Source: a virus. From it: a stretch of 48,071 nucleotides of DNA. The notes under the pieces are model-generated. The model was not told where the DNA came from, did no database searches, and saw nothing but the letters and a program-made list of their open reading frames with translations. The translations under genes were made by a program, and so were the position numbers. The DNA lies in the IMG/VR virus record IMGVR_UViG_3300039210_000047, positions 1 through 48,071 of that record. One strand, given 5' to 3'. This document shows, piece after piece, positions 1 to 9,828 of this stretch (positions are counted from its first letter, which is position 1; each line of letters starts with the position of its first letter).

Positions 1-872
1 ACCTTGAGGTTGAACCGGACAAGGATGGCATGTATCCCGCATGGGATGGGCCGTCTTGTGCGGAGGCCCGTGCTGACAACCGGCCCATGATTTGGGCTTT
101 GGTGTGGCAGCAGCAGCAGACCAGCGACGACATGACGTTCAGCTCCCAATGTGTGCGGGGGTGCGTGGAGGGTCGTCGCAAGGCTGGGCCGTTGAAGGCC
201 GGGGCTTGGGGTCACCCGAAGTTTGGGGCTGAGGGCATGCAGGTGATGGGGTCTATTGACCCTGCGGGTACTGGTTTGGCGTTCCTCCTGGTGTATGCGG
301 TTGACCGGCGCACCAAGGAGCGGTGGGTTTTGAACGCCTGGATGGGGTCTGACACGTTGCCGTCGTGGTATGCGGCGCGCATTGAGGAACTGACCCCCCT
401 GTATGGGATCACTGAGTGGGTGGTTGAGGCTCAAGGCTACTCCAACTGGTTGTATCACGATGAGCGGATTATGGCTTATTGCAAGCAGCGGGGTATTAAG
501 ATCAGCCCGCATTACACGGGTCGCAACAAGATCGACCCGGATTTTGGGGTTGCATCCATGGAGGGTCTGTTTGGCAGCTTGTCCCCGGAGGTTTCGGGCG
601 GCAAGTTGAAGCATAACGGTGACAACATCATTCACCTGCCTGACCCGGACTCGTCTCAGGGCATCAAAGCACTGATTGACCAACTGGTGACGTGGGTGCC
701 GGGCAAGTCTGGTGGGAAACTCCGTCAGGATGGCCCGATGGCGTTGTGGTTCGCTGAGACACGTGCACGTTTGTATGTTACGGGCGGGGATCATGCGCAA
801 ACGACCCATGTGAAGAACAAGTATTTATCCCGCAGGGCTGCGGGCAGGCAGTACGTGGCAAACGCTAACTAG
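1..872 (+). CDS. Terminase large subunit, C-terminal part (cut by the window edge)
   Basis: The reading frame is open from base 3 and matches residues 342-630 of the complete terminase encoded at 46176-48068. It holds the RNase H-like nuclease half, including the GSIDPAGTG motif whose Asp is probably the first metal ligand; the ATPase half is missing because the window starts inside the gene. Over the aligned 280 residues from the first internal Met I count 11 amino-acid differences from the other copy, and there are many synonymous changes but no indel. The stop TAG is at 870-872 and the next gene follows after 17 bases, as expected if terminase normally precedes the portal module. Most likely this is the other end of a circularly closing contig, carrying a different strain allele. 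Confidence 0.9.
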   Translation, partial: LEVEPDKDGMYPAWDGPSCAEARADNRPMIWALVWQQQQTSDDMTFSSQCVRGCVEGRRKAGPLKAGAWGHPKFGAEGMQVMGSIDPAGTGLAFLLVYAVDRRTKERWVLNAWMGSDTLPSWYAARIEELTPLYGITEWVVEAQGYSNWLYHDERIMAYCKQRGIKISPHYTGRNKIDPDFGVASMEGLFGSLSPEVSGGKLKHNGDNIIHLPDPDSSQGIKALIDQLVTWVPGKSGGKLRQDGPMALWFAETRARLYVTGGDHAQTTHVKNKYLSRRAAGRQYVANAN

Positions 873-889
873 CGAGGGGCAGACTGACG

Positions 890-1303
890 TTGAAACCAGT
901 CCTTCAAGACATGTTCTACGACCCAGCATCGCCCGTCGATCAGCAACGCGGCAACTGCTTGCAAGCCGCCCTCGCGGCCCTCTTGGAACTGCCACTGGAC
1001 GATGTGCCGCATTTCGTCCAGGACCACGTTGACCACGACGGTGACAGCGTCAATGAGTGGCACTGGTGGAACCGGATGTTGCTCTGGTTGCACGACCGTG
1101 GCCTGAGTGTGACCTCGCCTGAAGCCTGCGATCCTGAGCCCGGCGAGCACGTGCTGGCAATGGGACCAAGCCCACGAGGCAAGGGCATTCACCACGTCGT
1201 CATCAACCGTGACGGGCAACTCGCCCACGACCCACACCCTGACGCGGTCGGACTCGTGTCGATCCAGAGCATCTACATGGTCCGACCGCTTAAAACCGCC
1301 TGA
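890..1303 (+). CDS. Small protein with a C39/papain-like Cys-His-Asp arrangement
   Basis: A 137-residue protein with GNCLQAAL near the N-terminus (Cys23) and HHVVINRDG (His101/102) followed by HDPHPD (Asp114/118). That order and spacing resemble the fold of small C39- or papain-like cysteine peptidases, and phages carry many short uncharacterised members of this kind. Catalysis is inferred from these residues only. The chosen TTG start has a GAGGGGC ribosome-binding site at 874-880; an ATG seven codons later is the alternative. It lies between the terminase and portal genes, so it may be a virion or packaging accessory protein. There is no signal peptide. Confidence 0.6.
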   Translation: MKPVLQDMFYDPASPVDQQRGNCLQAALAALLELPLDDVPHFVQDHVDHDGDSVNEWHWWNRMLLWLHDRGLSVTSPEACDPEPGEHVLAMGPSPRGKGIHHVVINRDGQLAHDPHPDAVGLVSIQSIYMVRPLKTA

Positions 1304-1330
1304 CCCCGTCACTTAAATAGCAAGGACACC

Positions 1331-3169
1331 ATGGACCAGGACAAGTTCAACAGCGTTGTGCGGAAGGTTGAGTCGCTGGCGTTGCAGTACGCCACCCGCG
1401 ACTACGCCGCCGTGCAGGTTCGTGCTGTCCGCCATGGCGACTTTGACCAGATCGCACCAGGCGTGTTCCCTGAGGATTGGCCCCGCCCGGTTGTTGCTAA
1501 TATTGTGGACAACATGGCGCGGGACTTTGCCGCGAAGTTGACGCCCCTGCCGTCGTTTAATTGCAGTGCCGCGTCCATGTTGTCGGATGCGGCTAAGAAG
1601 TTTGCGGATAAGCGGTCGAAGATCGCCCACAACTACCTTATCCACTCCCACCTTGCGTCTCAGATGCCTGACGCCGCTGATTCGTATAACTGTCACGGCA
1701 TGGCTGTGTTTAGTATTGAGCCGGACTGGGATGCGAAGTTGCCTCGCATCCGGGCCGAGGACTCCGTGTACGTTTACCCTTTGTGGAACCGCAACATGGA
1801 CACGGTTGCGGCAGCGAAGATCAGTTTCGCTTACGCGAACCAGATTGAGGCGGACTACCCGACCGCTAAGGATTTGCGTAAGAAGCACCCTGGTGCGTTG
1901 GTGGGTGGGGACCGTTACAAGGTTGTGAAGTGGTCGGACAAGGATGTCACGGTCACGTACCTGCCCGATCTGGGCAATTTCATTCTTGAGGAGTACCAGT
2001 CTCCTACGGGTGAGTGCGAGTACGTGTGTGTGCCGCGCCCGTCAGGGCATGGTTCGTTTGGGCAGGTTATTCGGGGCCAGTATGACGACCTTGTGTGGCC
2101 TCAGATTGCGCGCAACGAGTTCCAGATTCTTGCCCTTGAGGCTACTGACAAGGCTGTGCGGGCACCTATCATTGTGCCGCCTGACGTAACGGATATTGCG
2201 TTTGGTCCTGACGCGGTGTTGCAGACAAACAACCCACAGGGTGTGCAACGCCTGAAAGTGGATGTGCCGCCTGCGGCCTTTCAGTCGATGGAGTGGCTGC
2301 GTGAGGACATGCAGCGTGGCGGCATGTCGTCTGACGCTCGTAGCGGGCAGTCTTCCGCGTCGGTCATTACGGGTGCCGGGGTTGATGCGCTTGGTGATGG
2401 GTTTAATGCGCAGCAGGCGCAAGCCCAGGAGATGATGAAGTTTGCGTTGAAGAAGGTTCTTGAGCGTTGCTTCGCCATGGATGAGAAGCTGTGGCCGAAG
2501 GTTGCGAAGGAGATTCGCGGGCAGGATGGCGGCGTGCCTTACGTGATCAAGTACACGCCCGCGAAGGACATTGCGGGGGACCACACCATTGATGTGCGGT
2601 ACGGTTTCTTGGCGGGCGTGGACGCAAACCGTAGTCTGATTTTCATCCTTCAAGCGTATGGTGCGAAACTGTTGTCACGGGATTATGCGATGCGTAACCT
2701 TCCAGCGAACTTTAACGTTTCTGAGGAGACGAAGAAGATTGAGTTGGAGGAGATGCGCAAGTCTTTGTTGGATTCGTTGGCGGCTGCGTCTCAGGCGTTG
2801 CCAACAATGGTGGCTCAGGGCGCTGACCCGTCGAAGCTGGTTGCGTCTTTGGCTGCTGTGACGAATGGTATTAAGTCGGGTAAGGCTATTGAGGACATTG
2901 TTCTTCTGGTGTTTGCCCCACCACCCCCCGAACCTGCCCAGGCGCCTCCCGGTGTTGCGGCCCCCGGAGACCCCTCCTCTCCTCCGGTTTCGGGTCCTCC
3001 CGGTTCTGAGGCGCCTGGGCAGGCAGGTCCGCCTGCTGGTGGCCCGATGGCCCCTCCGGGTGGCCCTCCTCAGGGACGACCGGACCTGTTGACCCTCATG
3101 GCGGGAAACCGTGGCGGAATGAACCCAATTCTTGGCGCTAATGTCCGGCGCAGTATGCCGGTGGCCTGA
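1331..3169 (+). CDS. Portal protein
   Basis: A 612-residue protein placed directly after terminase in the circular map and before the internal virion and capsid genes, the usual position and size of a portal. The central part (roughly residues 50-500) is the soluble globular core. The last 90 or so residues are Pro/Gly/Ala-rich (PPPEPAQAPPG and similar), a low-complexity tail. The portal dodecamer forms the DNA channel at one capsid vertex and docks the terminase and the tail. The ATG start follows AAGGAC by a few bases. The stop TGA overlaps the ATG of the next gene. The call rests on context, length and overall resemblance to actinophage portals, not on a catalytic motif. Confidence 0.75.
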   Translation: MDQDKFNSVVRKVESLALQYATRDYAAVQVRAVRHGDFDQIAPGVFPEDWPRPVVANIVDNMARDFAAKLTPLPSFNCSAASMLSDAAKKFADKRSKIAHNYLIHSHLASQMPDAADSYNCHGMAVFSIEPDWDAKLPRIRAEDSVYVYPLWNRNMDTVAAAKISFAYANQIEADYPTAKDLRKKHPGALVGGDRYKVVKWSDKDVTVTYLPDLGNFILEEYQSPTGECEYVCVPRPSGHGSFGQVIRGQYDDLVWPQIARNEFQILALEATDKAVRAPIIVPPDVTDIAFGPDAVLQTNNPQGVQRLKVDVPPAAFQSMEWLREDMQRGGMSSDARSGQSSASVITGAGVDALGDGFNAQQAQAQEMMKFALKKVLERCFAMDEKLWPKVAKEIRGQDGGVPYVIKYTPAKDIAGDHTIDVRYGFLAGVDANRSLIFILQAYGAKLLSRDYAMRNLPANFNVSEETKKIELEEMRKSLLDSLAAASQALPTMVAQGADPSKLVASLAAVTNGIKSGKAIEDIVLLVFAPPPPEPAQAPPGVAAPGDPSSPPVSGPPGSEAPGQAGPPAGGPMAPPGGPPQGRPDLLTLMAGNRGGMNPILGANVRRSMPVA

Positions 3170-3618
3170 TGCCTAGTGGCGGGCTGCATTCGCCCACTAA
3201 CCCAGCCGCAGTGTCGGGTCCTGGCGCTTTGAGCCAGCGCACTGACGGCGCTCCGCAACCAAACATGCAACTCCCCAACGCGAAGTATGGGGAGCAGAAG
3301 GATTTCCAGTCCATTCAGGGCGGTGCCCCGATGGGGCAGCCCGCATCACCAACGGGTGCAACAGGCGGCGCCGACACGCCGCAGATGCCTACCGAGTTTG
3401 GTGCACCGACACAGAACCCCAACGAGCCGGTCACTGCTGGTGCCGCCGTTGGTGCGGGCGCTGGCCCCGACGCTTTGAACCTGCCTAAGGGTGACACGCC
3501 GCAGGAGATTCGGGCGCGCTACGGGCCGATCCTGCCAGCTCTCATCGCAGAGAGCCAGAGTCAGTACGCCACGCAGGCGTACAAGGACTCAGTCTCAGCT
3601 TTGCTCGCACTATTCTAA
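3169..3618 (+). CDS. Hypothetical Gly/Pro/Ala-rich virion-region protein
   Basis: A 149-residue protein whose ATG overlaps the portal stop (ATGA), so it is probably translated by coupling. The first 100 residues are Gly/Pro/Ala/Gln-rich and look disordered; the C-terminal 40 residues (starting near GDTPQEIRARYG) are more ordered, with an amphipathic helical look. I recognise no family. Its position between portal and the giant internal protein suggests a head-completion or ejection-complex component, which is inference. Confidence 0.7.
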   Translation: MPSGGLHSPTNPAAVSGPGALSQRTDGAPQPNMQLPNAKYGEQKDFQSIQGGAPMGQPASPTGATGGADTPQMPTEFGAPTQNPNEPVTAGAAVGAGAGPDALNLPKGDTPQEIRARYGPILPALIAESQSQYATQAYKDSVSALLALF

Positions 3619-3629
3619 AAGGAGCCTGA

Positions 3630-6600
3630 ATGCCTGACGGCAACGACTGGCTCTCTAGCCTTGCGTCTAAGGTTTCGTCGGTCGGTTCTTATATTGGTGG
3701 TGTCATTCAGGGCACGTTCGCCCCGGACCTGTCCACGTTTGACATTACCCGCGCACCTACTGGCGCACTGAACGCCGAACGTGCGGCAGCAGGTGCTGTC
3801 GGGAACGCCCTGAGCGTGGCGTCAGACAAGGACCCCAGCAAACTGCTCACCGGGCCGATCATGGCGGGACTGCATGATGCGGGTATTGGTGCGCAGGGCG
3901 ACGAGTGGGATAAGGGCCTCATCGGCCTGCTTGGTACGGGTTTCAGCAAGGCTGGCAGCCTCCTGACGTATGGGGCGTTGGCTACTACCCAAAACTCTGC
4001 CGGTGACGATCCTGCGTTTATGAAGCAGGGTTTGAACAAGAAGGCTTGGGACATGGCGTTCTCGAAAGAGAACCCCATTGATTTCGGTGCGGCGATAATG
4101 GCCGACCAGTCGGTGTTGACGGACCCGTCCGGCCTCAAGGACTTGCACAAGGCGCTGGACTCCACGTGGTACGGCAACATGGTGGCGGGTGCTATCACTT
4201 ACGGCGGGTACGCTCTTGCCGACCCCACCAAAGGTGGGGGCAAACTGACGGCGGCTTCCCGTGCCGCTAACTATGTAGCTGACCCGATGCACGCTGACCG
4301 GCTTGCTACCGCCCTTAACAACGCCGACGCTGCCGGCACGGCGTTGCCGACTGGCAACCTTGGCAATACGGCACGTGCGCTGGTCGGCAAGCCTTTGGAT
4401 GACGCCTCTCAGGTGGGGCGCATTCAAGCGTCGATGGCTCAACGTTTCGGAAACGACACAAACTTCAACTCCGTGCTGAACAAGTTGGACCCCACCCATG
4501 GTGAGGGTACGGATGCCGCCCGCATGGCGGCACCAGTGATGGCTGAGTTGATTGCTGACGCGGGAAAGATCACCGACCCTACATTGCGTGCGACGGCGCA
4601 AACCAACATTTTCCTTGCGTCCGCCAACGGCCCCCTTGCGATGAAGTGGTTGGCGGACAACCTGCCAATGGCTGCGGCGAAACTACGCCGCACATCCATG
4701 GCCCCGTCAGAGTTCACCCTGGTGCGCAACGTCATGGACGACGTTGAGGCTAACGGCATTCAGTCGTTGGACATGAACAAGTGGGTTGACGCCCACTACA
4801 CCGACCCCGCACAGCAAGCCGAGTTGAAGGCTTACGCTTCCAAGGTTGAGGACGTTCGCAAGTTCAAACAGACCATTGAGCATGGTGGCCCTGGCGGGGC
4901 AGAAGTGAGTTTTCGCACGTCGGCGGCTCCGGGCACCAATGAGGGCACCATGGTGGTGCCGCGTGCGTTGGAGCAGTTGAAGGCTGGCCTGAACCAGCAT
5001 GTCCTTGATGAGCACCTTCTTAAGGATGGTGCGTCAGGGCTGAACATTCGCATCGTGAACTCGGTTGTGACACCGAACGCACCGGGCAGCATTCACATGG
5101 CTGACCCGATCATGGGCAACAAGCAGCTCATGGGCACGATGAGGCAGTTCAGTCAGAAGATGCGCGGCACTGACGGGGTTGACGCTTTCACCCCTGCGTA
5201 CATTGAGGCCACGTCTGAGTCGTATTTGCGTGCAACCCCTGCTGAGCGGGGCGCGATTGTTGACAACGTGAATGACGCGCTTTTGCAGAAGGTTGCGGAG
5301 CATTACAGTGCGCAAGCCGTTGCCCACCGTGGTGCAGAGTTGACCCCTGAGAATGTGCGCCAACTGGTGGCAACCGCTAACGCGGCAAAGAATGGCGGTC
5401 GGGCTTACGCCGAGGCGGCCGTGAAGAAGGCTCAGGCTGCCGGCGAGTCGGAAACGCACCTTGGTGACCTGACCGGCGCGGACACCGTGTTGAAGACGGC
5501 GCACATGGCGTCACAGTTGGAGACGACACGGTTCTTGTGGGACTGGCGTTCCGCGAGTGACGCCGTTGACAGTTTCTATAAGGCGAACCGGATCACCAGT
5601 GCGAACGCCCTTGACAGGGTTGCCACGCAGGCTGGTGCGAACTCGTACCAGTGGATTGCCGGGTATCACAAGATTTGGAAGCATGCTGTTCTGTTGCGTC
5701 CGGGTTTGGCTGTGCGTGCCCTCGAGGACACGGGGTTGCGTGCGTCGGTCACTATTGGTGCACAGAACATGGCGATGCAGGCCCTGACGGGTGCGTTGAA
5801 CGTTGCCCGCAACCACGGTAACGGTTTGCTGAACACGTTTGATTCGGCACGCATGACGATGACCGCTGCGGACAAGGAGGGTGCCCGCCGGGCGCAGGCC
5901 AGCATCAACATGATGACGGCGGCTGGTGAGGACCAGGCGTTTAAGATCATGGACCGGACCATGCAGGCGAACAGGTCTGCGGAGCTGGCGGGGGACTTTG
6001 CCACAAAGATTCACAACATGCCAACCCCGCGTCCGGCGAAGCCGACGATGGGTGGGAACCTTGAGTCTGGTGTGCCTGGTGTGACGTTTGACCCGATGGG
6101 GCAGGGGCGTGTCAGTAAGGCCGGCCAGTGGCACACGTTGAGCAACTTTTACGCCGATGCTGAACTGCGGGCTGTCGAACTTGAGCAGCGTCAACGTGGA
6201 AGCCTCCTGCCGTCTAGTGGCGGTAAGCCGTTGGGTGTGGGCCGTAAGGCTCCGCGTAAGGCTGACGGGACGATTGACCGCACCGCTGCGAAGCGCAGCG
6301 ACACTCCCGTGTATGACCAGCCGACTGGTTTGCGCGGGCTCAATGCAGAGTTTGCTGCGCAGGCACCCGTGCGCAAGGCCGCGATCAAGGGCTATGAGAC
6401 GGCGAAGGCCCGCTACGAGCAGGGCCATGCCAACAAGTTCTCCAACGCGGCACAAGAGTTTGATGTCAACGGTTACAAGTTTGCCCTGGTGAAGTCCAAC
6501 ATGGACTACGACGTTGTGAAGGCTGAGGCTCAGGGTGGTGGCACCGCGTCTGACATGTACTTGGGTCAGATGAGCCAAGACTTGAAGCGCATGCGCGTTG

Positions 6601-8945
6601 ACGCCAACCATGGCAGTGACCATGTCGCACCGGATGATGCGCACTGGGCGGAGAAGCACGCCGCAACAGCGAACGTGTTGCGCAGTTCGCCTACGGCACG
6701 AAAACTGTTGATGGAGCGGGAGGCCCTGACCGTCCCTGAGCGGACGGATGAGGCTGTTGTGCAGTCGTACCTGACGGACCCGAAGGTTGTTGCGGAGTAC
6801 CGTGGACTGTCCCTGCCACGCGACGTTGAGGGTCAGACGGTTGAGGGCAAGGTCGGCAAGGTTCGCACCATGGTTCGTGGTGAGCACCTTGGTGATGAGG
6901 GTATGAAGTCGTGGCTGTCGCAACTCAACGATTCGGTGCGTTCGATGACGCCCACGCAGGCGGCATACGACCTGCTTGTTGGCGCCAAGGATGTCACCCC
7001 TGAAATGTCTAACGCGGCTATTCGTGGCGGGGCCAGGTTCCCCATCTTCGGGCCGGACGTGTTCCGCGATGTCGGGCCGAGTCTGATCGAGAAGTTTTAC
7101 AAGTACACGCTGAACGTCCCTGACGTTTACCTTGCCCGCGTGCCGATGGTGAACGGCTTGTACCGGGCGAACGTGCGCGAACTGGTGCCCCGCTACATTG
7201 ACCGGGCAACATCGGAGGGTCGCACGGTTCTGAGCGATAAGGAACTTGAGCAGATTCACCAACTCGGCATGCAGGGTGCCCTCAACGACACCCGCCGTGA
7301 CATGTACGACGTTCACCGCAACGTGGGCATTCATGGTGTGGCTGGGATGATCAGCCCGTTCTTCGCCCCGTGGGAAGACGCCATGACCTCGTGGGGTCGG
7401 CTCATGTATGACAACCCTGCGGTTGCCGGGAAGCTGATGCGTTACTCGCAGATCGGTGACATGTTCCATGTGACCACTGACTCTAACGGTAAGCCCACGC
7501 AGGCGTGGGATGGCACTGGGATGCAGGACAAGTACATCAACATTCCGTTGCATGGTATTGGCGGGTTGGAGTCGTTGCGGGCGAACGTTGGTTCGTTCAA
7601 CTCGATTCAGCAGGGCAACGTGCCCTTCTCCCCCGGTGTTGGCCCACTGGTTCAACTGGGGTCTACGGCGTTGGTGGGTTGGGGTTTGACGAAGATGGGC
7701 GGGCCTGGTGCCTGGCTGTGGAAGCAAATCAACGAGCACCCTGACAACATTGTGAACAAGACGTTCCTGCCGCAGGGCGGGGTGCCGAAGGCTGACTGGA
7801 ACTCCCTGATCGGGTCACCGTTGCCGTCGTACATGCGAAAACTGTCGGACGCCATTTTTGGGGATTCGCCGCTGTCTTTCGGCAACGTTTACTCCAACGC
7901 TTTCGGCACACGGTACGGCAACCTGATCACCCAGTTTCGCACAGACAATGGTGGGCGGGACCCGTCCAAGGTTGAGTTGGTTGCCATGCAGGGGCAGGCT
8001 GACTCGGGTGCCCGTGCCGCCGCACTGGCTTCGGCGTCAATGTCGTTCGGTATCGGCATTTCGGGCAATGCGGCCCCTGAGGGGCAGTTGTATGTGGACA
8101 AGATGCACGCTTTGAATGCGATGACCCCCGCTCTTGCGGCTCAAGGGCTGACCCCCGGTGGGGTGTTTGCCACCATGTACCCGAACGCGTCACGGCTGAA
8201 CTGGTCATTCAGTGTGAACGACGGTCACTTGCAGGCGACGGTTAATGCGACAAGCAACTATTACAAGAACCGCACCCTGATGGACGCGAACCCTGATTCG
8301 GCTTGGTGGATTGCTGGGGCCGACAACATTCTGGCGAACCTTGGCGACCCGGATCAGGCGGGCAAAACGTTCTCACAGTCGGCGTACAACCAGCAGATGA
8401 CTGCCGGTTTGCGGCGTCGGTACAACAAGACTGAGCTGATCCAACAGCAGGACATTGCTATGGGGTACGGGCAGAAAGCCAACTTTGATTCGGCCATGGC
8501 CTTGTACATGCGGGATAACGGGATCAAGTCGTTGAGTTCTAAGAACGCCGGCCAGTTGGGTGTGCTGAAAAACGAGTTCATTGCACAGTTGGGTCAGCAG
8601 TTCCCTGCGTGGGAGGTTGACCAGTCCACGATGGACCGCAACCGCCGTGAACGGCAGATCACGCAGATTCAGGGCATGGTGGAGAACCCTCCCCCCACTT
8701 TGCGTGACCGTCCTGACGTGGCAACAACAGCGAAGTACTTGTTTGCGCGGCAGGCGTTGGCGGATAACGCCAAGTTGCAGGGTGTCACGGCTTGGCAAAC
8801 ATCGGCGGGCCAACTGGCTAACCGTTACTCGTTGTGGCAGTACGGGCAGTCGTTGGCTGCTGGGGACATCGTGTTTCAGCAGGCGTGGTCCCGACTGTTT
8901 GAGTCGGAGTTCAAAAACGACTTGACACCTACGACGGGAGCCTGA
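3630..8945 (+). CDS. Giant internal virion / DNA-ejection protein (1771 aa)
   Basis: The longest gene in the window, preceded by a good AAAGGAGC ribosome-binding site. The 1771 residues are Ala-rich and predominantly helical in composition, with no signal peptide and no catalytic motif that I can identify. Stretches near residues 1210-1280 (for example ISPFFAPWEDAM) contain aromatic/hydrophobic patches typical of membrane-interacting ejection proteins. Podoviruses carry such very large internal proteins, which are ejected ahead of the DNA and help form a trans-envelope conduit; here the gene sits before rather than after the capsid genes. A tape-measure protein is the alternative, but no tail-tube or chaperone genes flank it and it lies between portal and capsid. 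Confidence 0.65.
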   Translation: MPDGNDWLSSLASKVSSVGSYIGGVIQGTFAPDLSTFDITRAPTGALNAERAAAGAVGNALSVASDKDPSKLLTGPIMAGLHDAGIGAQGDEWDKGLIGLLGTGFSKAGSLLTYGALATTQNSAGDDPAFMKQGLNKKAWDMAFSKENPIDFGAAIMADQSVLTDPSGLKDLHKALDSTWYGNMVAGAITYGGYALADPTKGGGKLTAASRAANYVADPMHADRLATALNNADAAGTALPTGNLGNTARALVGKPLDDASQVGRIQASMAQRFGNDTNFNSVLNKLDPTHGEGTDAARMAAPVMAELIADAGKITDPTLRATAQTNIFLASANGPLAMKWLADNLPMAAAKLRRTSMAPSEFTLVRNVMDDVEANGIQSLDMNKWVDAHYTDPAQQAELKAYASKVEDVRKFKQTIEHGGPGGAEVSFRTSAAPGTNEGTMVVPRALEQLKAGLNQHVLDEHLLKDGASGLNIRIVNSVVTPNAPGSIHMADPIMGNKQLMGTMRQFSQKMRGTDGVDAFTPAYIEATSESYLRATPAERGAIVDNVNDALLQKVAEHYSAQAVAHRGAELTPENVRQLVATANAAKNGGRAYAEAAVKKAQAAGESETHLGDLTGADTVLKTAHMASQLETTRFLWDWRSASDAVDSFYKANRITSANALDRVATQAGANSYQWIAGYHKIWKHAVLLRPGLAVRALEDTGLRASVTIGAQNMAMQALTGALNVARNHGNGLLNTFDSARMTMTAADKEGARRAQASINMMTAAGEDQAFKIMDRTMQANRSAELAGDFATKIHNMPTPRPAKPTMGGNLESGVPGVTFDPMGQGRVSKAGQWHTLSNFYADAELRAVELEQRQRGSLLPSSGGKPLGVGRKAPRKADGTIDRTAAKRSDTPVYDQPTGLRGLNAEFAAQAPVRKAAIKGYETAKARYEQGHANKFSNAAQEFDVNGYKFALVKSNMDYDVVKAEAQGGGTASDMYLGQMSQDLKRMRVDANHGSDHVAPDDAHWAEKHAATANVLRSSPTARKLLMEREALTVPERTDEAVVQSYLTDPKVVAEYRGLSLPRDVEGQTVEGKVGKVRTMVRGEHLGDEGMKSWLSQLNDSVRSMTPTQAAYDLLVGAKDVTPEMSNAAIRGGARFPIFGPDVFRDVGPSLIEKFYKYTLNVPDVYLARVPMVNGLYRANVRELVPRYIDRATSEGRTVLSDKELEQIHQLGMQGALNDTRRDMYDVHRNVGIHGVAGMISPFFAPWEDAMTSWGRLMYDNPAVAGKLMRYSQIGDMFHVTTDSNGKPTQAWDGTGMQDKYINIPLHGIGGLESLRANVGSFNSIQQGNVPFSPGVGPLVQLGSTALVGWGLTKMGGPGAWLWKQINEHPDNIVNKTFLPQGGVPKADWNSLIGSPLPSYMRKLSDAIFGDSPLSFGNVYSNAFGTRYGNLITQFRTDNGGRDPSKVELVAMQGQADSGARAAALASASMSFGIGISGNAAPEGQLYVDKMHALNAMTPALAAQGLTPGGVFATMYPNASRLNWSFSVNDGHLQATVNATSNYYKNRTLMDANPDSAWWIAGADNILANLGDPDQAGKTFSQSAYNQQMTAGLRRRYNKTELIQQQDIAMGYGQKANFDSAMALYMRDNGIKSLSSKNAGQLGVLKNEFIAQLGQQFPAWEVDQSTMDRNRRERQITQIQGMVENPPPTLRDRPDVATTAKYLFARQALADNAKLQGVTAWQTSAGQLANRYSLWQYGQSLAAGDIVFQQAWSRLFESEFKNDLTPTTGA

Positions 8946-8946
8946 C

Positions 8947-9828
8947 ATGCCAACAACCGACCCGGCCATTCAGGCGGGCATTAACAAGGCGAAGGCGACC
9001 GGCGGCAACCCTCAGGTTTTGGACACGGCCGGCTTCGCGTCGATGTTTGCTGGCGCGGCGGGGCAGCAGGCGGCGGCGGGTACGACGATCCCTTTGTGGC
9101 GGGCCAACCACAAAGAGGCCGTCCGCCGTATTGACGCCAACGGTGAGCAGGTTGTTGGCTCCACGTCGAAGGTGACGACCCCTGAGCAGTACAACGCGAA
9201 TGACGCATCCACACAGTTCGGCATCCTGCTGATGGACCCGGCGATGATGCACGAGTGGGGTCAGCTTGCACGGAAAACCCCCGGCCTTGGAATCACTGCG
9301 GCCAACATCAACGACGCCAGCGCTTTGGGTAAGGCGTGGGATACCGCCATCGGTTGGGCCGTGAACATTAAGGACGCCACCGGGGGCAGTACCGAGGTGA
9401 CGCCTTTTGAGGTGGCGAAGATGGTTTCACAGAATATGGGCGGTGCCCTGTTGGCGCAGCAGCAGGACGCTGCCGCCCATTACACGGGCGACAAGGTGAC
9501 CACGTCAACGAGCATTGACCAGTCCCAGTCGGCTACGACAGGGGACGTGTTGCACCAGCTTTTGGGGCGGAACCCGACTGCCGGTGAGCAGGCCACATAC
9601 CAGCACGGTTTGAATCAGGTTGCTGCGGCGAACCCGACGGTGACGAACTCTGTGAATTCTTACGTGAATGGGCAGCAGACGGCTCAAACGAACACGACCA
9701 CTGGTGGTTATGACCAGAAGGCTGCCGCTGAGCAGCAGGCGTCGTCGGCTTCTCCTGACGTTGCGAAGAACCAACAGGCCACTGTTTTCTATGACGCGCT
9801 GGTCAACGCTGTTCGTGCGGCCGTCTAA
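8947..9828 (+). CDS. Putative internal virion protein, Gln/Ala-rich
   Basis: A 293-residue protein starting one base after the stop of the giant internal protein, so the two are surely cotranslated. Composition is Ala/Gln/Thr-rich with long predicted helices, especially near the C-terminus (AAAEQQASSASPD). It has no recognisable enzymatic motif. It belongs to the run of genes 3630-12827 that separates portal from scaffold, which I interpret as the ejection-complex block. The stop TAA overlaps the ATG of the following peptidoglycan hydrolase. Confidence 0.65.
   Translation: MPTTDPAIQAGINKAKATGGNPQVLDTAGFASMFAGAAGQQAAAGTTIPLWRANHKEAVRRIDANGEQVVGSTSKVTTPEQYNANDASTQFGILLMDPAMMHEWGQLARKTPGLGITAANINDASALGKAWDTAIGWAVNIKDATGGSTEVTPFEVAKMVSQNMGGALLAQQQDAAAHYTGDKVTTSTSIDQSQSATTGDVLHQLLGRNPTAGEQATYQHGLNQVAAANPTVTNSVNSYVNGQQTAQTNTTTGGYDQKAAAEQQASSASPDVAKNQQATVFYDALVNAVRAAV

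Noticed and set aside
5511-7739. 742-residue open frame on the - strand
   Set aside because: It lies entirely inside the giant internal protein gene on the other strand, has no ribosome-binding site, and is Arg/His/Leu-rich in a way typical of antisense shadows of GC-rich genes.
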